Shown one piece after another: positions 12,900 through 21,360 of a stretch of DNA of 22,547 bases. Under the pieces are notes generated by a model. That model saw nothing but the letters and a program-made list of their open reading frames with translations. It ran no database searches and was not told where the DNA came from. The position numbers were made by a program, and so were the translations under genes. This stretch comes from a virus. The number at the start of each line of letters is the position of its first letter. Position 1 is the first letter of the stretch. The stretch is taken from the IMG/VR virus record IMGVR_UViG_3300035698_015265, positions 1 through 22,547 of that record. One strand, 5' to 3'.

Positions 12900-14504
12900 C
12901 AAGGCAAGACATACTTAACAGCGGTATTTTGTGTAATTTATTGCATATTATACCCTGGTGTAAAAATTGTTGTAGCTTCTGGAACTAAAGGTCAAGCAAT
13001 GAAAATAGTTACAGAAAAGATTCCAGAAATTAAAGCTCTTGAAAATAGTTGTCTTGGTAGAGAGATAGAAAAAGAACAAAAAAGTTTAAATTCTACTGAG
13101 CCAAATGTACAGTTTCACAATACTAGTACTATAACTATAGTTACAGCAAGTAATAATGCAAGGTCTCATCGTGCGAACATTTTAATATTAGATGAGTTTA
13201 GAATGATTGATAACAATATCATAAAGGCTGTATTAAGAAGATTCAAAGCAGCCCCAAGACAACCAGGATATTTATCGAAACCAGAATATAAAAATAACAA
13301 AAAGCTTATAGAAAGAAATAGAGAAATATTGCTTTCTAGTGCATACTATAAGTATCATTGGGCATGGACAAAAGTTAAAGCTGTTTTTCATGGCATGATT
13401 ACTAAATCAAAAAGTTATTTTATATGTGCGTTACCATATCAACTTTCACTTAAAGAAAATTTATTGGTAGAGCAAGATATAAAAGACGAAATAGAAGAAG
13501 AGGGTTTTGATCCCATTCTATGGGAAATGGAAATGGAATGTTTGTTCATAGGAGAATCTGATAGTGCTTTTTATAAGTTCACAGATTTTTTATCTAATAG
13601 AACAATAAATTTACCAATAATACCTACAGATAAAAATCTTATTCCAACTCATTTAAAAAATAGAAAAAAAGAAACAGGAGAAACAAGGCTTTTATGTTGT
13701 GACTTTGCTACTAGAGAAGGAGACGAAAATGATGCGTCTGTCTATTCTTTAATAAGTATCTTTCCATTGGGAAATAAAATAGCTTATTATAAAAGAAAGT
13801 TAGAATATATGGAATCTATGGTTGGTGGACATACAAATACACAAGTTGAGAAATTAAAATATCTTTTTGAAAATTTGTCTTGTGATTACCTAATTTTAGA
13901 TGAGGCTAACGCAGGTACTAGTATAATGGATATGCTTTCTCTTCCAACAGCTAGTTTAACTGATGATAGTATTGAGTATGCGCCATACTGGGCTGTAGAA
14001 GATGATATAAATAAAGAGTTATGTAAGAATACAACTAAAGAAGAAGTTAATGATCGTTTTAGAAAAGAGTATTCTCATTACGAAGATTCTTCTAAAAAAG
14101 TTATGTATATGATACATGGAACAGAGTTATTGAATAGCGAAATCGCAAAAGCATTAAAAAGTGCATTAATAAGTAAAAGATTATCAATGTTAATAAATGA
14201 AAAAGATGCAGAAGTTTATTTGACCAAGAAGTATGCAAAAAAATATATGGATTTACAAAATATTGATAAGTCAATGCTTCTGTCTATATATGCACAAGTT
14301 ACTGGATTAGTAAATGAAACGGTAATGCTTGAAAATAAAAGCGATCCAAGTGATCCTTTGTTAAAACTTAAAACTATAGGTAAAAAAAGAAAAGATAGAT
14401 TTAGTTCAGTTTCTTATGGTAACTATGTTATTAGTTTAATGGAAAGGAAGCTACGTTCTAAATCAGATGACATTGACTGGGAGTCATTTTATATAAGGGG
14501 ATAA
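12900..14504 (+). CDS. terL: Large terminase subunit, exon 2 (ATPase core and nuclease)
   Basis: Encodes residues 92-625 of the spliced protein, completing Walker A (RGQGKT, 90-95). Walker B is ILILDEF with D189 and catalytic-type E190. The C-terminal nuclease domain shows the RNase H-like acidic residues: LLCCDFATREGD (D359) and YLILDEANAG (D425). The enzyme pumps DNA into the prohead using ATP and cuts the concatemer. The in-frame TTG at 12897 is the last three bases of the intron, has no ribosome binding site, and is unlikely to be a real start. The portal gene follows after 48 nt. The 625-aa total is within the upper normal range for the family. Confidence 0.9.
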   Translation, partial: QGKTYLTAVFCVIYCILYPGVKIVVASGTKGQAMKIVTEKIPEIKALENSCLGREIEKEQKSLNSTEPNVQFHNTSTITIVTASNNARSHRANILILDEFRMIDNNIIKAVLRRFKAAPRQPGYLSKPEYKNNKKLIERNREILLSSAYYKYHWAWTKVKAVFHGMITKSKSYFICALPYQLSLKENLLVEQDIKDEIEEEGFDPILWEMEMECLFIGESDSAFYKFTDFLSNRTINLPIIPTDKNLIPTHLKNRKKETGETRLLCCDFATREGDENDASVYSLISIFPLGNKIAYYKRKLEYMESMVGGHTNTQVEKLKYLFENLSCDYLILDEANAGTSIMDMLSLPTASLTDDSIEYAPYWAVEDDINKELCKNTTKEEVNDRFRKEYSHYEDSSKKVMYMIHGTELLNSEIAKALKSALISKRLSMLINEKDAEVYLTKKYAKKYMDLQNIDKSMLLSIYAQVTGLVNETVMLENKSDPSDPLLKLKTIGKKRKDRFSSVSYGNYVISLMERKLRSKSDDIDWESFYIRG

Positions 14505-14552
14505 TATAATTTCTCCTTCTCCCAAAAAATAAATTAAAAGGTAGGTGATTAT

Positions 14553-16091
14553 TTGTCTAACGATAAAGATATAAAAAGAGAAGCAAACCAAACAGAACTA
14601 TCTACCTCAGAGGCAATTGAAAATCCAACATACACAGAGTGGGTTGAAAACTTTGCTTCTAGATATAATAATATAATGGGAAGCTATACTCCATATCAAG
14701 GAAATAATGCGGTTAAAAGTGTAAATGTAAATCCTATAAGACCTACTACTGCACAATTAACAAATTGGCTTTTAGCTCCTCAAAATCATGAAAAGCAAAT
14801 ACAGGATTTTTCACTATATTTATATTATACTGTAAGTGAATACAATAGACTTATAGGGCATATAGGAAATATTCTTAGCTTTGACTATACTCTTGTACCT
14901 CTCGACTCTTATAAAAAAGACGCTGAAAGTACTAAAGACGAAAAAGTTAGATATGAATATAATAAGAAAAAAGCAATGATGTGGTTAGAAAAATTTAGAG
15001 TTAAAGATCAGTTAAATAAGATAACTCCACAGATTGTTTTAAAAGGTGGTAAATATTTTTACTTGCGCTTTTCTAAGGATTTTATTGCATTGCAAGAAAT
15101 GCCAGAGCAATATTGTACTGTAACTAGTGTAGGAGATTTGGGGCTTAGGTACTCATTGGATATGACATTTTTTGATAACTATCCTATTGGAGGTTATGCC
15201 CCAGAGTTTAATTCATGGTATAAAGAATTTCAAATCGATAAGCGTAAAAATAATAATCATTATAAAATAATGCCACAGAGTTTATCTGTTGTGTTTAAAC
15301 TTGATGAGTTTTCACCTTTGATAATGCCTAAATTTACAGGCACATTTAAAGATGCATTGCAGATTGAAGATTATAAAGATTTGCTTAGACTCCAAACAGA
15401 ATTAGAGACTTGGAAGATTATATTTCAAGAAATTCCTAAGAATGCCGATGGTAAGCCTGTCGTAGACGACAAGATAGCAAGAACGTTTGCAAAAGTAGTT
15501 CAAGATCAATTACCTACTGGAGCACTTACTGCTGTAACTCCATTTAAAGTAACCCCTATTTCTTTTGACCAATCGCAGAGTGCAAATAATATTACTGGAA
15601 AAGGTCAAGAACTATTTTGGGGAAGTACTGGTTCAGCACCATTATTTGATGGTAAACAAAGTGGTAATTTCGCTACTAAAATGTCTATACAATCTGATTA
15701 TTTAATAATGCAACAACTATATGATCAGTATGAACGTTTTATTAATTATCATTTGTCTTTAATATGTAAGAAGTATAAGTTTAAGATTAAGTTTTTAAGA
15801 CGTTGTTCTTATTTCAAAGACGAAAGCAATGATCAATATTTTAAAGAAATGCAAGGTGGCTCTCCACCTGAGTTATTTATGGCTGCTAAAGGATTTGAAC
15901 CTTTTGAAATAGAAAATTATTTACAAAGCTCAATGGATAGTGGTATAAGAGATTTATTTGTACCAACGGCTAGCGCTTTTAATCAATCTGCCGAAGACCA
16001 AGGTACTGGTAGAAAGAAATTAAAAGAGTCCGAATTGACAGACGCTGGTGGAACTACAGCAGATCGTGGAGATAATGAAGAAAAACTATAA
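14553..16091 (+). CDS. Portal protein
   Basis: 512 aa, TTG start 4 nt after AGGTGA. It lies directly after the large terminase and before the scaffold/capsid genes, where phage portals belong. Sequence features fit: an early helical segment around residues 70-110 (LTNWLLAPQNHEKQIQDFS), a beta-rich wing, a central region with WGSTGSAPLFDGKQ around 355-370, and a following helix (IQSDYLIMQQLYDQYERF) reminiscent of the portal stem and crown helices. The last 35 residues are polar and probably disordered. A dodecameric portal forms the DNA channel, docks the terminase and nucleates prohead assembly. The assignment rests on position and pattern, not on a diagnostic motif. Confidence 0.8.
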   Translation: MSNDKDIKREANQTELSTSEAIENPTYTEWVENFASRYNNIMGSYTPYQGNNAVKSVNVNPIRPTTAQLTNWLLAPQNHEKQIQDFSLYLYYTVSEYNRLIGHIGNILSFDYTLVPLDSYKKDAESTKDEKVRYEYNKKKAMMWLEKFRVKDQLNKITPQIVLKGGKYFYLRFSKDFIALQEMPEQYCTVTSVGDLGLRYSLDMTFFDNYPIGGYAPEFNSWYKEFQIDKRKNNNHYKIMPQSLSVVFKLDEFSPLIMPKFTGTFKDALQIEDYKDLLRLQTELETWKIIFQEIPKNADGKPVVDDKIARTFAKVVQDQLPTGALTAVTPFKVTPISFDQSQSANNITGKGQELFWGSTGSAPLFDGKQSGNFATKMSIQSDYLIMQQLYDQYERFINYHLSLICKKYKFKIKFLRRCSYFKDESNDQYFKEMQGGSPPELFMAAKGFEPFEIENYLQSSMDSGIRDLFVPTASAFNQSAEDQGTGRKKLKESELTDAGGTTADRGDNEEKL

Positions 16092-16124
16092 ATAGATTTT
16101 TATAAATAGATTTTTTATAAATAG
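16088..16124 (+). repeat. Tandem repeat, 14-15 bp x 2.5 (ATAAATAGATTTTT)
   Basis: Units at 16088-16101 and 16102-16116, plus a partial at 16117-16124, starting at the portal stop codon and filling the gap before the next gene. Confidence 0.75.
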
Positions 16125-16155
16125 TATAATATAATAAAATAAGAGAGGTGTAGAA

Positions 16156-16344
16156 ATGAACAATACTTTATTTCTTGAATGTTACACCAAAGAAGATAAA
16201 GATAAATTAATTGATATGGGGTTTGCATATATGTCTGAAGCTAGCAATGATTCTAAATTTGTTTTTTTAAACGATTTTAGTATGGATGTAAATTTTAGTA
16301 AAAGCGATATAATTGTAAAATACCATAACGATGCTAACGTATAA
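16156..16344 (+). CDS. Hypothetical protein, 62 aa
   Basis: ATG 8 nt after AAGAGAGG. Small and acidic, with Phe/Tyr/Met in an alternating pattern (TLFLECYTKEDKDKLIDMGF, then KFVFLNDFSMDVNF) that suggests a compact alpha/beta fold. No membrane segment. It sits between portal and protease/scaffold in the late operon. No family is recognised. Confidence 0.65.
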   Translation: MNNTLFLECYTKEDKDKLIDMGFAYMSEASNDSKFVFLNDFSMDVNFSKSDIIVKYHNDANV

Positions 16345-16376
16345 TTTTATATGATTATTAGAAAGGAGGGATATTG

Positions 16377-18014
16377 TTGGAAGATAAATCTAAAAAAGAA
16401 GAATTTAATTTAACAGAAACTAATCCTACTTTATCTAGAGTAAAAATTAAAATAGCATACTCAGGAAAGAATAGAAAGAATTTTGATTTTTCTAAAAATT
16501 TTCTACAAGACATGAAGGCTTCATTAAAAGGAACAGCGATTCTTGCTTTTTATGCTGAAGACATAAATCAGATAGGTGGTCATGAAGGTGATCTTTTTAG
16601 AACACCAGATGGTTTAAGAAAGACAGGAAAACCTATACCTTATGGTTTTGTAGACCCTGTAACAGAACCGTGGTTTGAAGAATCTGATGGAAAAGAATAT
16701 CTAACATCTTTTGCTTATTTATGGAAAGAGAAATATCCAAAAGAGGTAGAAGCTATATCAAATTCAGGGCAATCATTAGAAATGAGAATAGTTGATGCAG
16801 ACATTATTAATGGATACATTACTCCAAATAAAGCAATGTTTTTAGGATTATGTGCATTAGGTTGCGATAAAGAAGGAAATATTCAAAGTGGCATTGAGCC
16901 TACGTTTGAAGATAGTTATTTTGAAAAGTTTTCAATTAACGACTTAAATCTCCAGTTTCAAAATATGTATGAAGAAATAGGAGAGGTGGTTGGATTTTCT
17001 ATCGATGAAGTTAATGAAGAGGTTAACGAAGACACTAAAGATATTGAAGATGCCGATATGGCAAAAGAAGAAAACACTAATACAGAAAACAAAGAAGAAG
17101 AAAAAGATGGTGACGTAGATTCTTTAAAAGAAGAAAAAAAAGAAGAAGAAGATAAGCCGATTGATAAAGAAATTAAAGAGCCTGTTGAAAAAGAGAAAAA
17201 AGAACTTCTTGAAAAAAAGAATAAAGACACAAAAAACATTGATAGCAAAACCAAGAAAAAAAAAGAAGATGCTATGGGTGCTAATTTTGACACAAATAAT
17301 ATAAAGAAAGGTGGTAAAATAGTGGAAATTAAAGATATGGCTGAAATGTATGAAGCTTATGGCGATAATAAATATGTGTTTGCATCCAAAGATGACGATA
17401 ATATTTATGCAATTAATTTAGAGAGTATGGAACTTGTAAAAATGACTTACACTAAAGAAGAAGACAAGATCGTTCCAAACATAGCAGAGATGAGTGTTTG
17501 TGAAACAGAAATGGAACAAGAAGGCTTAATGAAAGCAGTAAAGGTTCTATATAACTCTTCTAAGATACAAGCTGATAATTTCTCGTCACTACAGAAAGAC
17601 CAAGAAACTTCTGTTTCTGAAAAAGTAGAACTTGAAACTAAAGTCACAGACTTAGAAGCAAGTATCGCTTCTCTTAATTTAGAGAATGATGGATATTTAG
17701 TTAAAGAAAGGAAAAGTGAAATCTCTGAAATGCTTAGTGGTGAAAGCTTTTCTATACTTGCAGATTCCGAGAAGAAAGAATTTATTGACAAGATTGAAAA
17801 AGAGACTGATATTGATAACTTAAAAATGTCAATCCAAGCTTTTGCTTTTACAAAAGAAAAACTAATTGATCCTGCAAAAGTCAAGAAAGAAGAACCTAAA
17901 GAAAAAGATGCTGAATTTTCAATAAATCTAGATGGTGATGTTAAGAAAATAGAGACACAAATGGAAAAAGACATTTGGAAATCAGTAATAGAAAAATATA
18001 GTAACCAACTTTAA
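16377..18014 (+). CDS. Putative prohead protease-scaffold fusion
   Basis: 545 aa from the TTG at 16377, 7 nt after AAAGGAGGG; the TTG at 16374 is also in frame but only 4 nt away. Three parts are visible. Residues 1-205 form a globular domain with GQSLEMRIVDADIINGYI followed by MFLGLCALG, a pattern resembling phage head proteases of the XkdF/U35 type (a Ser just before an Met/Leu-Glu strand); the catalytic residues are not certain. Residues about 205-305 are a long, extremely Glu/Lys-rich linker. The remainder is an acidic helical region with a coiled coil (VELETKVTDLEASIASLNLE), as in scaffolding proteins. It lies between portal and capsid genes, the normal place for protease and scaffold. 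A possible internal start is listed separately. Confidence 0.65.
   Translation: MEDKSKKEEFNLTETNPTLSRVKIKIAYSGKNRKNFDFSKNFLQDMKASLKGTAILAFYAEDINQIGGHEGDLFRTPDGLRKTGKPIPYGFVDPVTEPWFEESDGKEYLTSFAYLWKEKYPKEVEAISNSGQSLEMRIVDADIINGYITPNKAMFLGLCALGCDKEGNIQSGIEPTFEDSYFEKFSINDLNLQFQNMYEEIGEVVGFSIDEVNEEVNEDTKDIEDADMAKEENTNTENKEEEKDGDVDSLKEEKKEEEDKPIDKEIKEPVEKEKKELLEKKNKDTKNIDSKTKKKKEDAMGANFDTNNIKKGGKIVEIKDMAEMYEAYGDNKYVFASKDDDNIYAINLESMELVKMTYTKEEDKIVPNIAEMSVCETEMEQEGLMKAVKVLYNSSKIQADNFSSLQKDQETSVSEKVELETKVTDLEASIASLNLENDGYLVKERKSEISEMLSGESFSILADSEKKEFIDKIEKETDIDNLKMSIQAFAFTKEKLIDPAKVKKEEPKEKDAEFSINLDGDVKKIETQMEKDIWKSVIEKYSNQL
17322..18014 (+). CDS. Possible nested scaffold protein from an internal start
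   Basis: Within the protease/scaffold gene, AAAGGTGG (17307-17314) is followed after 7 nt by an in-frame GTG (17322). Initiation there gives a 230-aa product starting MEIKDMAEMYEAYGD, exactly after the disordered Glu/Lys linker and just before the folded/coiled-coil part. Lambda C/Nu3 uses the same design, where the scaffold is the nested C-terminal part of the protease gene and is made in excess. The site is seen; its use is inference. Confidence 0.5.
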   Translation: MEIKDMAEMYEAYGDNKYVFASKDDDNIYAINLESMELVKMTYTKEEDKIVPNIAEMSVCETEMEQEGLMKAVKVLYNSSKIQADNFSSLQKDQETSVSEKVELETKVTDLEASIASLNLENDGYLVKERKSEISEMLSGESFSILADSEKKEFIDKIEKETDIDNLKMSIQAFAFTKEKLIDPAKVKKEEPKEKDAEFSINLDGDVKKIETQMEKDIWKSVIEKYSNQL

Positions 18015-18036
18015 TTTTAATTAGGAGGAATAATAA

Positions 18037-18579
18037 ATGGCTAATCTAGTAAGACTTTTAGACAACTATGGCAACAACAATGTTGGAATTATAAGTATCA
18101 GAGCTGCGTCAGTACTTGATGACGGACTTTTGGTAGTTGCAAAAACATTGTCAACTACTGACTTAGAAAATGAGGTTTATGTAGCAACTTTACCTGCTGC
18201 TATAACTGATGGACACTTGGCACTTGTTTGTGGCGAGGAATATTATGAAGACTCAGCTGGTAATAGAGTAGATATCACAGATCCAACTGACATCACATAT
18301 CCAGTAGGTAGTGTGGTTAGGGCTGTAAGACCACGTTTAGACACTCGTTTTGCAATATCTGACAGTGCTATTACAGGCACACCAGAAGTGGGTGGATATT
18401 TATCCGTAACTGCCGTAACAGGAAAACTTCTTTATGGGGCTGCTATGGGAGTTCTTGTAAAAACAGGTTTCCTAGTAGAGCGCATATCTAAGAACATTAG
18501 CTTCAAGGGCTTAATACCAATTACAGGTGTAGAAGTACGTACAGTTGTATATACCCCTGATGCTGCACCACTAACATAA
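18037..18579 (+). CDS. Putative capsid decoration or head accessory protein, 180 aa
   Basis: ATG 8 nt after the ideal TTAGGAGGAA. The composition is that of an abundant virion protein: few Lys for this genome, rich in Val/Thr/Ala/Gly, one Cys, predicted all-beta (repeated short hydrophobic strands such as YLSVTAVTGKLLYG). It lies between the scaffold and major capsid genes, where many phages encode head decoration or stabilising proteins. No specific family is recognised; a small head-fibre base or a minor capsid protein is an alternative. Confidence 0.6.
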   Translation: MANLVRLLDNYGNNNVGIISIRAASVLDDGLLVVAKTLSTTDLENEVYVATLPAAITDGHLALVCGEEYYEDSAGNRVDITDPTDITYPVGSVVRAVRPRLDTRFAISDSAITGTPEVGGYLSVTAVTGKLLYGAAMGVLVKTGFLVERISKNISFKGLIPITGVEVRTVVYTPDAAPLT

Positions 18580-18605
18580 TAAATAGAAAGAATGGGGGGT
18601 AAAAA

Positions 18606-19736
18606 ATGAACATGCACGTAATGAACAAAAATTACAACTTTTCTAGCGAACAGTTGAACTCTGTAAAATTAGGAAAAGACCTAGTAAAAAGATATTTGTT
18701 TTCTGAAGACGGAAAAACTTTTGCAAAATATAAGAATTTTTCTAGAAGTGACGTTTCTCTTGAGCTAGCTAACTTTGCTTTTTTAGAAGAGCTTAAAACG
18801 TCTGCTTATGCAAAATCTGGTGTAAACCCAGAGTTAGTTAAACTTGACGAGGCTTTTGGATACGTTACTTGGGAAAAGGCTGTATTTTCAGTAATTGAAG
18901 AAGTAATTACTGGACTAACATGCAAAACAGAAGTAATGGACATCCTTAACTTTATGGAAGTTAGAGACTTAGCTGATGGAGATTCTAGCAATATTAGAAT
19001 TAAGAATCCTAATGCTTATGTACTTTCTAAGGTAGCTAGGGGCAAGAAAGACGCTAACACTCAACGTAACTATGATGATAATGTAGCATTAACACCAGTA
19101 GTTTATAAAGGTACTATCAGCGTAAATATGAAAGATATTATGTCTGGCAGAACACCTATTGGCTATGAAATGGCTAAATTAGTGCAGGGAGTAAGGACAA
19201 CTTGGTTACAAGCTGCTTCTGATCTACTTTTCTCTACTTCTTCAAACCCAATAGCTAACAAAATAATTAGTACAGGTGCAATCACAGAAGTTAACTTTAG
19301 AATTATAGCACAGAAGATTAGTGCTTGGAACAAGGGTAAAGTTGACATCTATGGTACAAACATTGCATTAAGTTATTTGCTTCCTACTTCTGTTCTTAGA
19401 TACGCTCTAGGACAAGAATACATGGATCAAGGCTATATAACTACTGCATTTGGATATAAAGCTGTAGAATTATTGCAGGGCATAGAGTCAGAGTCAACGC
19501 CTTATGGTGGTATCGCTAATATTATAGGAATCTTACCTAATGATTATGTAATACTTTGTACACCTGGCGCACAAAGACCAATGGTACTTGGACTTGCTGG
19601 TGGAGTTAAACTTGTTTCAACTAGTGAAGATGATAGCGCTACAGAAGATCGTATCGTTACTGTTTCTCAAGAGTTTGACGTCAAGATGGCTTCTCAAGGC
19701 ATAGTAGGAATAGTACAAGTAAGTAGCTTTACTTAA
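18606..19736 (+). CDS. Major capsid protein (HK97-fold type)
   Basis: 376 aa, ATG 6 nt after GGGGGG, a strong binding site. It follows the protease/scaffold and the putative decoration gene and is followed directly by a strong terminator. Order and pattern fit an HK97-fold capsid: an N-terminal basic helical arm (about 1-60), a long E-loop-like region around 130-175 (IRIKNPNAYVLSKVARGKKD), a spine helix near 195-215, and a C-terminal A-domain with strands ending in MASQGIVGIVQVSSF. It should build the icosahedral head around the scaffold. Start alternatives at in-frame Met codons 3 and 6 cannot be excluded. Confidence 0.82.
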   Translation: MNMHVMNKNYNFSSEQLNSVKLGKDLVKRYLFSEDGKTFAKYKNFSRSDVSLELANFAFLEELKTSAYAKSGVNPELVKLDEAFGYVTWEKAVFSVIEEVITGLTCKTEVMDILNFMEVRDLADGDSSNIRIKNPNAYVLSKVARGKKDANTQRNYDDNVALTPVVYKGTISVNMKDIMSGRTPIGYEMAKLVQGVRTTWLQAASDLLFSTSSNPIANKIISTGAITEVNFRIIAQKISAWNKGKVDIYGTNIALSYLLPTSVLRYALGQEYMDQGYITTAFGYKAVELLQGIESESTPYGGIANIIGILPNDYVILCTPGAQRPMVLGLAGGVKLVSTSEDDSATEDRIVTVSQEFDVKMASQGIVGIVQVSSFT

Positions 19737-19763
19737 GGGTAAAAGTTAAAACTTAAACAATAG

Positions 19764-19796
19764 TGTACCTCTCTTTATAGAGGGGTACATTTTATT
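19764..19796 (+). terminator. Rho-independent terminator after the major capsid gene
   Basis: An 11-bp stem (TGTACCTCTCT with AGAGGGGTACA, one G-U) around the loop TTAT, followed by TTTTATT. It is the strongest GC-containing terminator in the window and would separate the highly expressed capsid gene from the connector genes. Confidence 0.9.
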
Positions 19797-19839
19797 AACA
19801 TTTTGACATAGAAGATTTAATAAAAAGAGGAGTATTATA

Positions 19840-20601
19840 ATGGCTACAAAAGTAAATGTTACAAAAGTAAACCAAAATAGCAATAAAGCTGAAATATTTG
19901 AAGAGCTCAAGAAAGCAAGAGCTGAACTTAAAAAAAAAGAAGAAACAAAAACAGAGCCAGATGTGGTAGAAGTAACTAAGGAAGTTGAAGTAATTAAAAG
20001 AGTAGAGGCAATTAAAGAAGTAGAGAATACCGCTATGCTTGAAAAACTCCAATTAGAAATAGAGACTTTAAAAACCAAATTAGAAAATAAAGAAACTCTA
20101 GACGACAAACCAAAGCCTAGAAAGAAAAGTAGATATATAAGCATAATGAATATGACTAGTGGTGTTCATTGGATCAATGGTGAAGCATTGAATTTTCCTT
20201 TTGATCAAACAAACATAAGAGAGGAAAAATTTGAAGATTTCTTTAATGAGAATAAGCGATCTTTTGATGACCTAAACGTAATAATAGTTGATAACAATGT
20301 GGCAGAAGAATATGACCTATTAAACAAATATGAAAAAAATGGACTAGATCTAGTTAAAATAAAAGAAGCAATAGAAGGTACGGCAGAAGAGTGTCTTAAT
20401 TATGTTAAGAGTGTTGAAAACCCACGTATACAGATGTGTATAATAAAGGAAGTTGCAAGGCAGTTAATGGAAGGCAACGAAAAAGTAGATAGCTCAAATA
20501 AACATACTCTATTAGAAACTTTTGTTAGAGATGAGATGCATTTCACAGTAAGAATTAAAGATATGGCAGATGAAATGAAAAGAGTAGGAAACTTATTTTA
20601 A
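19840..20601 (+). CDS. Coiled-coil virion or assembly protein, 253 aa
   Basis: ATG 8 nt after AAAAAGAGGAG. Residues 15-95 are a long charged coiled coil (KAEIFEELKKARAELKKKEE through LQLEIETLKTKLENKE), then a basic linker KPKPRKKSR. From about 105 comes a globular part beginning SIMNMTSGVHWINGEALNFP with a mixed alpha/beta look; the C-terminus is helical. It is the first gene after the capsid terminator and before the connector genes. A head-completion or internal structural role is plausible; no family is recognised. Confidence 0.6.
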   Translation: MATKVNVTKVNQNSNKAEIFEELKKARAELKKKEETKTEPDVVEVTKEVEVIKRVEAIKEVENTAMLEKLQLEIETLKTKLENKETLDDKPKPRKKSRYISIMNMTSGVHWINGEALNFPFDQTNIREEKFEDFFNENKRSFDDLNVIIVDNNVAEEYDLLNKYEKNGLDLVKIKEAIEGTAEECLNYVKSVENPRIQMCIIKEVARQLMEGNEKVDSSNKHTLLETFVRDEMHFTVRIKDMADEMKRVGNLF

Positions 20602-20640
20602 CATTAAATAACATTAAATAAAATTAAAGAAAATTAAATA
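20601..20640 (+). repeat. Degenerate 10-bp x 4 repeat in an intergenic gap
   Basis: ACATTAAATA twice, then AAATTAAAGA and AAATTAAATA. It begins at the stop codon of the preceding gene and fills most of the gap to the next ribosome binding site, like the tandem array after the portal gene. Confidence 0.75.
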
Positions 20641-20667
20641 AAAAACTAAGAAAGAGGGTAGAATATT

Positions 20668-21360
20668 ATGACAGAATTTGGCGTATTTTATAAACAGTTT
20701 TTGAATATAAAGGCTAAAGATATAGATTTTACAGGAACATACAAACCCAATATTCTATCCTATTATTTATATGGGCTATTACTTGATGGTAGGCGTATGT
20801 TTAGAGATATGGTAGTTCTTGCTGCTGGTGAGACTGATAACAAAATGGAAGATGTAGTTGAGTCTACAATGGATGTTGACGAATATACGTTTATTGGTGC
20901 TACTAATACAAGAATATTATCTCCTTTACCTACTGACAATTCAGAAATATATGTTGAGGTTAATGACGCTGTATGGACTGATTATACTTATACAGAATCA
21001 ACAAAAACATTAACAATAAATGGAGCTCCTGCCACTGGAACAAATTCAGTATATGCAGGAACTTATTATGACGGACAATTTAATCAAACAGTAAATTTAA
21101 CAGAAGAGGGATTATTATTAGATGCTATGCAATTAGCGTATACAGATAATCAATTAGTAAGTGGAAAAAATCTTAATCAACAAATATATGGTAAAAACCA
21201 TGGAATGAATTCACAAGCAAGCCATATTAAAGCTAATCTAGGTGTAGTTAAATATAAAAAAGAAGAATTATTTTTAGCAGTTACTGCCTATACATATAGA
21301 CAGTCGGCAGATAGCTGTGAAGGATTGGGTGGAAGAGCGTATGTAGGTGGATCGACATGA
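20668..21360 (+). CDS. Putative head-tail connector or tail completion protein, 230 aa
   Basis: ATG 8 nt after AAGAAAGAGGG. The N-terminal 60 residues are helical and aromatic (FGVFYKQFLNIKAKDIDFTG). The middle (about 85-150) is beta-rich, with TFIGATNTRILSPL and a YTYTESTKTLTINGAP stretch resembling a small Ig-like or carbohydrate-type sandwich. The C-terminus is mixed. It overlaps the next gene by 4 nt (ATGA), showing translational coupling. Position between capsid genes and an Ig-containing structural gene suggests a connector, neck or tail component; no family is proven. Confidence 0.5.
   Translation: MTEFGVFYKQFLNIKAKDIDFTGTYKPNILSYYLYGLLLDGRRMFRDMVVLAAGETDNKMEDVVESTMDVDEYTFIGATNTRILSPLPTDNSEIYVEVNDAVWTDYTYTESTKTLTINGAPATGTNSVYAGTYYDGQFNQTVNLTEEGLLLDAMQLAYTDNQLVSGKNLNQQIYGKNHGMNSQASHIKANLGVVKYKKEELFLAVTAYTYRQSADSCEGLGGRAYVGGST

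Noticed and set aside
12349-14504. Terminase split read as a frameshift or pseudogene
   Set aside because: Both parts are intact, removal of 278 nt restores the P-loop with no codon change, and the segment folds as a group I intron.
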